In this document: positions 17,901-24,683 of the stretch, one piece after another
Position numbering within the stretch: the stretch's first letter is position 1
Layout of the letters: every line of letters starts with the position of its first letter
DNA from: Yinghuangia elevatio
Lineage (GTDB): Bacteria > Actinomycetota > Actinomycetes > Streptomycetales > Streptomycetaceae
Direction: 5' to 3'
Length of the DNA: 35,420 nt
Assembly (NCBI RefSeq): GCF_040649515.1
Contig: NZ_JBEZFP010000100.1
Location: forward strand, 1 to 35,420
Notes under the pieces: generated by a model
The model's database searches: none
Told to the model about the DNA's origin: nothing
The model's input: the letters and a program-made list of their open reading frames with translations, nothing else
Translations under genes and position numbers: made by a program

Positions 17901-19272
17901 CGGCCGACCCGGCGACCGGCACGGTCGTGACCGCCGCGGTGCCGGCCTTGGCGCCGCCCACGAACACCGTCGCCGTCTTGCCGTCGAAGACCGCCGCGAC
18001 GTGCGTATAGGCGTTCAACGCCACGGCCGTACTCGAGACCGCGCGCGTCCCGCCCAGGTCCGCCACCACCTTTCGGGCGGAGTCCAGCCCGAATACCAGC
18101 GTCCCGGCCGATGACGCGCCCTCGATGTGCAGGATCGTGCCCGACGCCGCCGTCGGCTTGATCCACGCCTCGACCGTGAAGCCCTTGCCGGCAGCCGCTG
18201 CGGTACCGGTGGCGGCGGGCAGCAGCACGTGGGTCTTCTTCGCCGGGTCGAACCGCAGCGCGGTGCCCGCCCGGTCGGTGGACGCGGGCACCGGGACCAG
18301 CGGCTTCTTGGTGTGCGGGCAGGTCCCCGGCGCGCGTTCCAGCACCGACCCGGCGTACTTCGGGTCCGGGCTCGTGTACAGCTGCACCCCGGCGACATCG
18401 AACAAGCCGTCGGCGCCCTGCGCACAGTTGTACCCCTCCACGCGTCCCGTGGCCTGGTTCACCGCGAAGACCTGCCAGCGCGACACGCCCGCCACCGCGG
18501 TCGGCAGCAGCAGCACCGTGAACTCCCCATCCTTGACCGGGGCGATGAACGACAGCTTCGACGTCGCCTCGAAGAACGTGTTCCCCTCCATGTCCCGCGT
18601 GCCGAGCGTGTCGGTCTCCGACGCCCCGCGCGCCTTGGACCGCGAACGCTGGTACCGCACCTCGACCACCGGCTTCAGCACGGAGCCGACCAGCACGAAC
18701 CGGTCGCACAGCAGCGACCCGTCCACCACCGCGACGGCGTCCGCGGTGCCGGTGCCCTTCGCGGTGGCCTTGTCCCCGGACACCGTGCCGCCCTCGGCGT
18801 GGAACACCATGTCCGCGTGCGCGGCGCTTAGGCCCTGCCGGAACACCAGGATGTACCGGCCGTCCGAGATGACCTGCAGGCCCGCCGCCGCGGTCAACCG
18901 CGCGGTCGACGACAGGAACGGGTCCGCCTCCTGCGCCGACAGCACCACCCCCGCCCCGGCCTCGACGCGGCCGCCGTTCTTCACCGACGGCATCCGCAAC
19001 ACCGCCCCCGACAGCGCGTCCCCCGCCGCGCCCGGGCCGGGCACGTCCACCAGCTCGTTCGGGAACGGCACCGGCGCCGGGTCCTCGTTCCAGTAGTGCG
19101 CGTCCAGCGGCCCGCGGTCCGCGGACGCCTGTTCCAGGTCCAACACGCTGTAGAAGACCCGCCGTTCGCCGTCCACCGCGAACGCCACCGTGGTGCCGCC
19201 GTGCCGTACCATCGTCGTCGACACGTACTCGCGGTCGCTGTAGACCCTCGCCAAGCTCTCGTCGTGCACCAC
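11917..19272 (-). CDS. Giant LamG-repeat protein (2451 residues)
   Basis: Start: GTG-GTG at 19272/19269, preceded by GAGGGGG. There is no signal peptide or membrane anchor. LamG/jellyroll modules: ~335-510 (FTVEAWIKP, IDELRVWNRA, AAYYRFDEG), ~1010-1285 (LTLEAWVNP, FTIEMWAYR, LDEVRVWGT, GYWQFSDG), ~1332-1520 (LTIEASVYL, LTEVRIWNV), and a shortened one ~1556-1640 (LDEVRVWATCRTREQV, VAYYPFDG). A helical, perhaps coiled, segment lies at ~649-715. Residues ~1785-1960 and ~2077-2170 carry alternating polar/apolar Ser/Thr-rich strands (ISNDEKRSLEASGTAKVDF, SVSGSVSVGGYVNIEAG), as seen in beta-pore or fibre proteins. The C-terminal ~2370-2451 is an Ig-like module with NWIGIYPAG and GNYAAWYLHNNGY. LamG modules usually bind glycans or proteins. 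No protease or glycosidase site is visible. Being the largest gene of a same-strand run, it may work with the crystallin- and propeller-like proteins downstream; that is inference. Confidence 0.8.
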   Translation of the reverse strand: MVHDESLARVYSDREYVSTTMVRHGGTTVAFAVDGERRVFYSVLDLEQASADRGPLDAHYWNEDPAPVPFPNELVDVPGPGAAGDALSGAVLRMPSVKNGGRVEAGAGVVLSAQEADPFLSSTARLTAAAGLQVISDGRYILVFRQGLSAAHADMVFHAEGGTVSGDKATAKGTGTADAVAVVDGSLLCDRFVLVGSVLKPVVEVRYQRSRSKARGASETDTLGTRDMEGNTFFEATSKLSFIAPVKDGEFTVLLLPTAVAGVSRWQVFAVNQATGRVEGYNCAQGADGLFDVAGVQLYTSPDPKYAGSVLERAPGTCPHTKKPLVPVPASTDRAGTALRFDPAKKTHVLLPAATGTAAAAGKGFTVEAWIKPTAASGTILHIEGASSAGTLVFGLDSARKVVADLGGTRAVSSTAVALNAYTHVAAVFDGKTATVFVGGAKAGTAAVTTVPVAGSAATVGAKLVADAAQAGFAGDIDELRVWNRARLEAEFGDRGLRLAGIETGLAAYYRFDEGTGTVVGDHTRALRDGEAKNSPVWVASDAPAGDGPGLSRDVFAFAGRTVSTAPAAALYAQQEPATTGYGAAVGHEKRQTRLLLACGTSGPAPKGGVATRSYLAAVDFALTRDGRLAAVPASITLAEAGKPGTVGDLAAIKTAQAAVDAARTALDADRTLAGRVEQNRSNVEYFSARVASSPYDILGNIHLRTSQTYLSSSLAARERLGVREAALEAAEDALMTVSGGTRGGGDTVVAMPLVATDRQGLTVYGALLAFAWTEDAPFVLDSSTGDVVLYFRGGSGQFFSAYYSTLVARAARRVDVGAGRLEFVARDLVTRLADFTVKVSADSASDADRCTVTVTRGTRTETFGHVPRAAASLAAVLNGTLGSGALLGTVLSVKDQVVELAAPLTVSLAADERVSVDGRIRTVAAAAPAGATTVSVTGSAVTAAVGAQVSSVLYDYADAACSVPGVDLSAGSQIVAVTRVDATASVADATAADSVAGVGPHWRGHAPGRAPSFDGTTQYLTAADGADFATEGDLTLEAWVNPTTGATGTGGTVLHAAGPDTPYGLALRSSSVSSGIALETDNVIECGNELDLTETDFTIEMWAYRQATGRTDGLLTKGTALEIAVLEDNRLAFGGDFGTPEKRDYSFAVTTATVPAQEWHHWAMVHERSTGARRVYRDGVEMTCTSETGGAVASGTFGGTEYIETEGTRPPVRLGYLKCGTAAGSRICLDEVRVWGTARTAAEIKETMRRRLRGREEGLLGYWQFSDGSTVDRSGHGHDGTLTGPYRPAISGLNGYAPMATVGVQTFTTADGAPFGDWSHVAVAFEQHWAMAMDGGGYLDAGGPGGLDLLGDLTIEASVYLETLGVVHGLVGKGVVGGGAAGTSVPYALYVEADGQLAFAFERGGKDGAAVVVRSQTKLATKTLTRVAVTRKGGHNEKGGVAIRLYIDGVPVGPKPYVHEGAAPVGNDENCELGRHRQGRTTHGLRGTLTEVRIWNVAREEKLIGTSISPSAPGLTAWWTFPEQEGAVTADACEAFPAKLRGARRVRTPDPYGNRATFYLDGDPQPASCTPTATLYGGEATATLAGRSHGSALSAGFAGELDEVRVWATCRTREQVLDNMFTRLRGESADLVAYYPFDGASTEPGATVKDFGPRGNHLKPSTKAPGNVVSSAPISVDAAEVRSALTGIASSFNTRIDHTPAASEYGDLQADTDGHPFGVMKRAYAFVRNGRWELHTGFKTGELTTTWVGQAQFDPQLIGYLEGAPPMPSENMVWGTAGDYAEKASVSFVQADKVTNTISNDEKRSLEASGTAKVDFSVNDDTSIVAAPLGVGTAKPVVKVKVGLTVEATIKFNNNWATNLEVSQSSETTRTSGVVLTGQWEEDAESGQVNPDAGRRWAPANTGFAIVQSATADLYALRLAHTGVLVAYRMIPNADIPRDWNIIAFPINPYYTKQGTLDGTVGFAPTGTSGALQPFPDPAFPNAGDGGEYSYYRPREAYALKRRIQREEQQLQSFYESMSTESATFASTNPVRAQADRVLGGMMGGTGTGLGGDDGDPAATRKAAKEASRRHMANTYVWTAAGGLFSETTSTTDQVTQVTTGDYSVSGSVSVGGYVNIEAGPVGVSLTGSATLGGGYAVTRARTKDASRTFSLDVAAAPGRDLQKYDEDDKPVFDIDDNPVLVPGRVDAYRFMTFYLDSSTDNFEDFYGKVVDPAWLDRNTGPDARALRQTRQSDRKPPCWRILHRVTFVSRVQDTTTTAPSLAKAMGDVGITSDYHLMRQLEPHLTGATASLTALTAAAKTAITTQFPALTPYTDTITDRLAAYYNLDPDEALPVALDPAPVPAAPAPEPAPEPVSTISTTTATIPKGTASVTFRYSTPAATMSTTNWIGIYPAGVVPPAQESLSWKPAPERSGDVAVPTAGLAPGNYAAWYLHNNGYTKLAEPITLTVT

Positions 19273-19696
19273 GGAGAACCCCCTCACAGGTCGCACCCGC
19301 GCACCCCGCGCGGGGCCTGGAACCGTGCGTGAACCCGACACCGCACCGCCGCCCCCTGCAGGCGCACACGAAGCACAGGCGCCCGAAGCCGAGCGGCAGC
19401 AACGCGCCGCGGCAACCCGCGCAGAGACGGGCGCCCACGGTGAAGTCGGAAGAGAACGCAGTCCAACGGCTGCCGCACCCGTACGTCGACGGACGCGGGG
19501 CCCACAGCCCCACGACCCACTCCGGCCCGGAATCCGCGAGGGGACCCGTAAAGCCCTTACAGCACAAGGTGGTTCACCGCCGGACACTACCCCGGCGGCA
19601 CACCCCGCTCCGCATCTTCACCGAACGCACACAACTCGAGGACGCACCGTCTGCGCCCCCACGACCCGTGGTACACGCCGCACCCCGCGGACAAGC
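19273..19696. other. Intergenic stretch upstream of the giant gene
   Basis: No gene is supported here; frames crossing it are Arg/Pro-rich low-complexity sequence. The 5' part must hold the promoter for the gene starting at 19272. Confidence 0.3.
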
Positions 19697-20610
19697 TCAC
19701 ACCCTGTCCGAAACGCGGCTGTCGTCTTCGGTCGTGGGCTGGTGGACGCGTTCGGCGAGGTAGGCGTGCCAGTTGCTGCGGCTGCGGCGTGCCCACGCGG
19801 TCGCGGAGGTCAGCGAGAGCCCGGTGAGGTCGACGAGCACCGCCGTGGGCAGGTCGCCGGCGAGTGCTTCGACGGCCCCGTTGCGTCCCGCGCGGATCGC
19901 GACGCCGTGCTCGGCGTGTTCGCGGCTGACCTGTGACTGGCTCAAGTGCCGGGTCCCGGCGCGCCCGGGGAAGAGCCAGGCCGACGGGCGGACGGAGCCC
20001 GGCAGAGGCGACGGCGGCAGCGAGGGCGGGCCGAGGGCTTCGAGGACCAGCTCGGCGAGCCTGGGCGGCAGCAGGAGGGGCTTGCCCCCGATCGCGACGG
20101 TGACCTCGCCGCCGACGACGGCGACCTGTTCGCGGGTCAGGCGCAGCGAGCGGTGGACGGGATCCCGACCAGCAGGGCCAGGGCGCCGGTGATCCGGGCC
20201 GCGTGCGACATCGCCGTCTCCGTCAGGCAGGTGCGCAGTAGGGCGGCGCGGTCGCCGACGTCGTTGAACACCTGGGGGTCGCTGCGTCCGGTCTGCGGCA
20301 TGGACATCTTCGGGGTGATCGTGCGGGCCACCAGGAAGCGCACGAAGGCGCGCAGCGAGTCGCTGTGGAACTTCGCGCGGCCTTCCAGGAAGCGGTCCAG
20401 GTCGGCCTGTCCCATCGCGGCCGGCGCGAGGTGCCGCCCGTCCAGCCAGGCCAGCAACTCGGAGGCGGTGGTCACCTGGCGGCGGATGTAGCCGGAGGCG
20501 TTCTTGGTGAACAGTCCGCCCGCCAGACGCCGGTGGCGCCGGTGGACCAGGTCCCAGTACGCGTACGGTCCGATGATCCGGGCGTGGTCTTCCGGGGGCC
20601 GGTGACGCGC
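19697..20610 (-). pseudogene. Tyrosine-recombinase-like integrase, frameshifted
   Basis: The N-terminal part reads ARIIGPYAYWDLVHRR, GLFTKNASGYIRRQV, ELLAWLDGRHLAPAAMGQADLDRFL and ARITGALALLVGIP in one minus-strand frame. Near 20160 the reading continues in another frame with VHRSLRLTREQVAVV, GGKPLLLPPRLAELV and SWARRSRSNWHAYLAER-like sequence to a stop at 19697. The order and motifs match a group of actinobacterial integrase-like proteins. In intact relatives 'LLL...QPLSRIVRLT.DQV' spans the point where the frame breaks. There is no intact start: the N-terminus runs back into the adjacent remnant at 20603. It is not expected to be functional. Confidence 0.6.
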
Positions 20611-21038
20611 GGTCGATGTTGATGAAGACGCTGCCGGTGGCGGCGCAGATGCGCATGCGCACGCTGCCGTGGTCGTCGTTGACGCTGAGCACGCACGCGG
20701 TCGGCGATTCCGGCTCCCGCACCAGAGACGGCATGAGCGTCTGGTACTGGTCGGCGAGCACGAAGGTCAGCACGGCGGCCGACGCGGCGTCCACACGCCG
20801 CATGCGCGCCCGTGCGGCGGTGAGTTCCGTCCGGTAGGCGGGGAAGGAAGCGCCGGGTGATCTCGCGGGCGTGCGCGACGGGGCCGCGGTGGGCGGCCAT
20901 GCCGATCACAGCCGGGCAGCTGCGACGGTCGGGGTAGCTGCCCATGACGGTCAGGCGGGCCTCCGGGTCCCCGGGCTCGTCGTAGATGCCGATGGCCCTG
21001 GTGGTCGCGGCCGCCACTCCGGCGGCCGCGCAGCACAT
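20603..21038 (-). pseudogene. Unrecognised conserved-looking protein, frameshifted
   Basis: From an ATG at 21038 the minus strand reads MCCAAAGVAAATTRAIGIYDEPG, EARLTVMGSYPDRRS and AHAREITRRFLP. After a frame change near 20845 it continues YRTELTAARARMRRVDAAS, VLTFVLADQYQTLMPSLV and RMRICAATGSVFINIDRA. Both halves have natural composition and join sensibly at the shift. The family is not recognised. Its 3' end abuts the integrase remnant. Confidence 0.4.
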
Positions 21039-21202
21039 CACCTTGTCCGCCGACACCGGCACCGGACGCTGGGCCTTTGCCGAAATCGACGCCGTACGCG
21101 AAGGCGACCGGTGGCGCGTCCGCGGAACCCTGGAACTCGAACACGGCGGCGACGGCTGCGCGCACCTCAAAGTCGGCACACCCAGGCTCGGAACGCTGAG
21201 CG

Positions 21203-21508
21203 GCGGGGAGGGAGATCCAGTCCCGCCTTCGCCGCGAACAGCGCACCGACGCCTGGCGACGCCACCACGCCATCCGCATCGGTTGCGAAGCCACCATTTC
21301 AGAGCCCGTCCGCGCTCACGGCCTACGCCATTGCCGCTACCGCGGCCACGCCATGACCCACGTCCAACACGTCCTCACCGCCGCGGGAACGAACCTCGTC
21401 CGTCTCAGCGAATGCCTGCCGCGGGGGACCATCCCGCTGCGAACCCCGAAACCGACAACCTGGTTCCGACAGCTGTCGGACAGACAGCACACGCAGCATC
21501 GGCACTGA
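21203..21508 (+). pseudogene. C-terminal remnant of an IS1182-like transposase
   Basis: A plus-strand frame without a start reads REQRTDAWRRHHAIRIGCEATISEP, HGLRHCRYRGHAMTHVQHV and LTAAGTNLVRLSECLP and ends at 21506-21508. The pattern 'R.G.E.TIS..VR..GLR..RYRG..KTH.QHVLTAA..NLVRL' is the end of IS1182-type DDE transposases, including the catalytic Glu. An in-frame stop lies at about 21200. Everything upstream of the C-terminus is missing, so it is dead. Confidence 0.65.
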
Positions 21509-21809
21509 GCCCGGCCGCCAGGACCGCCATCCGGTGCAGGCGAGTGAAGTACTCGGTTGCGTACTCGTCGTCGGCGAGGGCCGGAAGGACCTTCACCAGG
21601 GCCTCGATGCGGTCCTGCAACACCCCACGCCGCCAACCATCCAGCGAACCTTTGTTGTTCAAGGCCGTGTGGATACAGCCTGCGACAAGCGTGTCCGTCA
21701 ACGCCATGCACTCGCCCTCAGGCTCCCGAATACCGAAGCCCCGCGGAAACGCCATCTTCCTGAACTCGCCCCATAGCTGCGAAAGCAGCTCCAGCTTCGA
21801 TTGATTCAC
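21405..21809 (-). CDS. Unknown 134-residue protein, possibly 3'-altered
   Basis: A GTG at 21809 starts VNQSKLELLSQLWGEFRKMAF, followed by FGIREPEGECMALTDTLVAGC, GWRRGVLQDRIEALVKVLPAL and DDEYATEYFTRLHRMAVLAAG. The first ~105 residues have convincing composition and look helical and cytoplasmic. The last ~30 residues overlap the transposase remnant on the other strand, so the original C-terminus was probably replaced when that element inserted. I do not recognise a named family. The start overlaps the start of the divergent gene at 21801 by nine bases. Confidence 0.5.
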   Translation of the reverse strand: MNQSKLELLSQLWGEFRKMAFPRGFGIREPEGECMALTDTLVAGCIHTALNNKGSLDGWRRGVLQDRIEALVKVLPALADDEYATEYFTRLHRMAVLAAGLSADAACAVCPTAVGTRLSVSGFAAGWSPAAGIR

Positions 21810-22784
21810 GACGCCGACCCCACCACGCCTGCCGCCGGCACCGTGGGCGGCGCGCCGGAGAAAGGGACCGCGCGGCGTCCGGGCGGGAGCCGCCCGGCCC
21901 GCACCTCCCGCGCCGCTGCGGCCCACCACGATGCCGCTGACGCCCTGGACGCCTCCCTGGACCTCTTCCGCGCCGCGCTGCGCGACACCGATCCCGCGGA
22001 CGTCCCTGTGCCAAGGGGTCGCGGTTCGGCCGCCGAACGGCGCCGTCGGCGCGCCGCGGCAAGCGCCGCGGGCATCCAGGAGGTCCTTGAAGCCCTCGCC
22101 GAAATCGAACAGCGAACCGCGCAGCGCGAACGGCTCAAGGCCGCCGCCCCCCACGAACGCGCCGCCCGCTCGCAGACCCGTGCCGCGCACGCCGACCAGC
22201 GCGTGATGCGCCGTGCCGCACGCGACCTGCTGCTCGCCGGCCCCATCCGCCCCGAGGATGGCGGAGCCCTGGGCACCGCGCTGTGCGCGTTGGTCTCCGC
22301 ACTGGTCACCGCCGCACGGTGGAACGCCGCCGCCGGCCACCGCCAGCAGGCCGCCGCCAGCCAGGCCGCCGAACTCGCCTGGCGGGCCTACCAGGAATCA
22401 TCGCCCGTCCGTCAACTCACCGCCGCCGCAAGCACTCTGCCCCCGGCTGTGCGCGCCCGGCACGCCGCTACTGCTACTACGGCCCTCCCCGAACATCTGC
22501 GCGGTGCCGTCACCCCCGCAGGCATCGCCCTCCTGGCCGGCACCCTCGCCGAAGCCGAACACGCAGGCCACCACCCGCAGTCCCTCATCATCCGGGCGGT
22601 CACCAGCCGAGAACTCGACACGGCGACCGACCCCGCCCACGTACTGACCTGGCGCATCCGCCGCCTCGCAGACCTACCCGCCCCCACACGCACCGCGCCC
22701 CGGACAGCAACCGGCCATGCACGCCGCACCAACCCGGCGCCGGCGGACGACGCCCACGGCCGCCCGAGACCGAGCAGGACCTGA
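21801..22784 (+). CDS. Helical Ala/Arg-rich protein, possibly the C-terminal part of a plasmid mobilisation protein
   Basis: The frame opens at a TTG at 21801 without a ribosome binding site and encodes 327 residues. It is very Ala/Arg-rich and helical, with probable coiled-coil stretches (~55-130: SAAGIQEVLEALAEIEQRTAQRERL). The C-terminal part ends in TPAGIALLAGTLAEAEHAGH, LIIRAVTSRELDTATDPAHVL and WRIRRLADLP. This last pattern resembles the C-terminal helical region of actinomycete relaxase/mobilisation proteins, but no catalytic His cluster or Tyr is present. It may therefore be a fragment that has lost its N-terminus. The surrounding integrase and transposase debris supports a mobile origin. 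A stem-loop lies 76 bp past the stop. Confidence 0.45.
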   Translation: MIHDADPTTPAAGTVGGAPEKGTARRPGGSRPARTSRAAAAHHDAADALDASLDLFRAALRDTDPADVPVPRGRGSAAERRRRRAAASAAGIQEVLEALAEIEQRTAQRERLKAAAPHERAARSQTRAAHADQRVMRRAARDLLLAGPIRPEDGGALGTALCALVSALVTAARWNAAAGHRQQAAASQAAELAWRAYQESSPVRQLTAAASTLPPAVRARHAATATTALPEHLRGAVTPAGIALLAGTLAEAEHAGHHPQSLIIRAVTSRELDTATDPAHVLTWRIRRLADLPAPTRTAPRTATGHARRTNPAPADDAHGRPRPSRT

Positions 22785-23230
22785 ACGCAGGCGCGTCGCA
22801 GACCCTTCACCCGTCCGGGACGCACCGCTCCTCACGCCGCGCATGGTGAGACACCGACGAAAGGTGCCTCTCAGCAGGGACGAAAGTCCTGCTGAGAGGC
22901 ACCTTTCTTCATGTCCGCGTGATCTGACGGGCCGTGCCGCTCGTGCAGGGGTGTGCGTGGGCGTGCCGAGGCAACCTTGGCATGGGGAGAGGCCCCTGTG
23001 TTTCAGGTCGTGGTGGCGACGTAGCCGGTGGGGGACCAGGCGCCGAGGGGTTTGGTGCGGCGTCTTCGGGTGGGGCGTCTGCGGGGGCGTCGGTCGCTGG
23101 TGGCACGCAGGCCGGTGCGTGGACGGGCCCGGCGGGCCGGGGCGCGGACGAGTCGATGGGCGTGGACACCGCGAAATGAAGCCGCTGCGGAACCCCGGCC
23201 GATGTCGGGGAGGATCGTGTCGTGGACGGG
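22785..23230. other. Gene-free stretch with one strong stem-loop
   Basis: Apart from the hairpin at 22860-22906 I find no gene in this 446-bp region. It separates two convergent genes. Confidence 0.35.
22860..22906 (+). terminator. Long stem-loop, likely bidirectional terminator
   Basis: AAAGGTGCCTCTCAGCAGG pairs perfectly with its complement at 22888-22906, with a further GAC/GTC pairing after one bulged G and a GAAA tetraloop. TTTCTT follows the stem on the plus strand, and the A-rich left arm would give a short T tract on the minus strand. It lies between converging genes. Confidence 0.75.
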
Positions 23231-24571
23231 TCAAGGGGCAAGGATTGCGCGGGAGTTGGTTGCTGCCGCGGAGGCGTGCCCGGTGCCGTCCTGGTTGGAC
23301 AGGATGACGACGGTGTCGCCGCGCCCGAGGTAGACGTCCAGTTGCCCGCCATAGCCCGGGGTGCCGCCGTTGTGTCCGACGATGCGAGCTCCGTTGTGCG
23401 TCTCGTCGGTGAAGCCGTACGCGTAGCGCGGCGGCGGCCCGCTCGGTGCCGGACCGTTTCCGCCGGAGCCGCCTGCGCCGGCCGGACCGTTTCCGTCCGG
23501 GGCACCTCCGCCTGCGGGGCCGTTGGCGCCGGGACCGTTTCCGCCGGCCCCCCGTCCGGCGGCAGGGCTGCCCGGTCCCCCTTGGCCCCCTTGGCCGCGG
23601 TCGGGAAAGTCCCTTCCGGCCAGCAGGGTTTTGGTGGTCTCGGGCCCCAACAGCAAGTGTTCGCTGACGCCGCGGGCGAAATTGAACAGGTCGGTCACCG
23701 TCGAGTACGCGCCTCCCGACGGGTTGGCGAACTGCACGTCGCCGCTGATGTCGCGCAGCGTCGCGTCGGACGGCCGGACGTTTTCCGCGGACCCGGGAGG
23801 CAGCAGTTTGCCGTCCGGCCCGATCAGCGCGTAGCCGTGGGCCATGTTCGGGATTTCGGACGGCTTGTAGGGACGCACCTCGGTGTCCGGCATGCCTGCG
23901 GGGTCGAAGACCCGGCGGCGCATGTGGTCGGCGTACGGCTCCCCCGACACATGCTCGATGACCGCTCCGAGCGTGAGGAAACCCGAGTTGCTGTACCGGA
24001 ACCGCGTCCCCGGCTCGAAGCCCAGCGGTTGCGCGGCGATCACCGACATCAGCCCGGCGATCGTCTGGGGCGCGTCGGCGCCGCCGGCCTCGAGGACATC
24101 GCCCATCCCCGACGTATGGGTGAGCAGATGATGGATCGTGACCTTGTCGGACAGCGCGGCGGGCAGCCCGGGGACGTGTTTGCCGACCGGGTCGTCGAAG
24201 GCCAGTTTGCGCGTCTCGGCGAGTCGCGCGATCGCCACTGCGGTGAGCGGCTTGCCGAGCGACGCGATGCAGAATTTCGTCGCCGCGTCGTTGAGGACAC
24301 CGCGCTCGCGGTCCGCCATCCCGTAGCCGCGGGTCAGGATGGGCTTGCCGCCTCGGGCGACCAGTACGGCACCGGAGAACGACCCTTCCGCGGCCAGCCT
24401 TTCCAATTCGCGATGATAGGCGTCCCACTCGGCGGGGAGTTGGGGATTCCCACTGGGCGACGGCGTCGATCCGGCCGACCCGCCGGCCCGCTTCCCCTCG
24501 CTGCTGCAGCCCGCAATTGCGCCCGAGAAGGCGAGCATTCCCGTGACGAACGACCTTCGGCTGACCGGCAT
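23231..24571 (-). CDS. Serine hydrolase of the class C beta-lactamase / DD-peptidase superfamily, Tat lipoprotein
   Basis: This encodes 446 residues from an ATG at 24571 with GGGAAG upstream. The N-terminus has a twin-Arg motif (SRRSF, Arg5-Arg6), a hydrophobic core and a lipobox AIAGC (Cys22), predicting Tat export and lipid anchoring to the outer membrane face. Active-site motifs: SLGK (Ser104, Lys107), YSN (Tyr193, Asn195) and HNGG (400-403), the serine beta-lactamase/penicillin-binding-type triad of elements. Family members hydrolyse peptides, esters or beta-lactams; the substrate here is unknown. An unusual 55-residue Gly/Pro/Asn-rich insert (~326-381, units like GGNGPAG) lies just before the last motif block and is not part of the standard fold. 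The gene is divergent from the ArsR-type regulator at 24684, its likely controller. Confidence 0.9.
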   Translation of the reverse strand: MPVSRRSFVTGMLAFSGAIAGCSSEGKRAGGSAGSTPSPSGNPQLPAEWDAYHRELERLAAEGSFSGAVLVARGGKPILTRGYGMADRERGVLNDAATKFCIASLGKPLTAVAIARLAETRKLAFDDPVGKHVPGLPAALSDKVTIHHLLTHTSGMGDVLEAGGADAPQTIAGLMSVIAAQPLGFEPGTRFRYSNSGFLTLGAVIEHVSGEPYADHMRRRVFDPAGMPDTEVRPYKPSEIPNMAHGYALIGPDGKLLPPGSAENVRPSDATLRDISGDVQFANPSGGAYSTVTDLFNFARGVSEHLLLGPETTKTLLAGRDFPDRGQGGQGGPGSPAAGRGAGGNGPGANGPAGGGAPDGNGPAGAGGSGGNGPAPSGPPPRYAYGFTDETHNGARIVGHNGGTPGYGGQLDVYLGRGDTVVILSNQDGTGHASAAATNSRAILAP

Positions 24572-24683
24572 ATGCTTCCCATCTGTCCTGGTCCTGCGGT
24601 GGTCATGGGGAACGTAGTTCGCCGGGATTCGCGGGGCCAACTGTTTAGCTCGCTGGTTGATCAGATGCGGAAGGGGTGGATCC
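24572..24683. promoter_or_regulatory. Shared divergent promoter region
   Basis: A 112-bp gap separates two divergent starts, both with good ribosome binding sites (GGAAGGGG at 24669-24676 on the plus strand). It is expected to hold both promoters and the regulator's operator. No clear palindrome stands out. Confidence 0.45.

Noticed and set aside
20986..21200. A plus-strand stretch (AEIDAVREGDRWRVRGTLELEHGGDG) that reads like protein
   Set aside because: It lies antisense to an equally plausible minus-strand remnant, has no ribosome binding site and no family, and changes character after about 50 residues.
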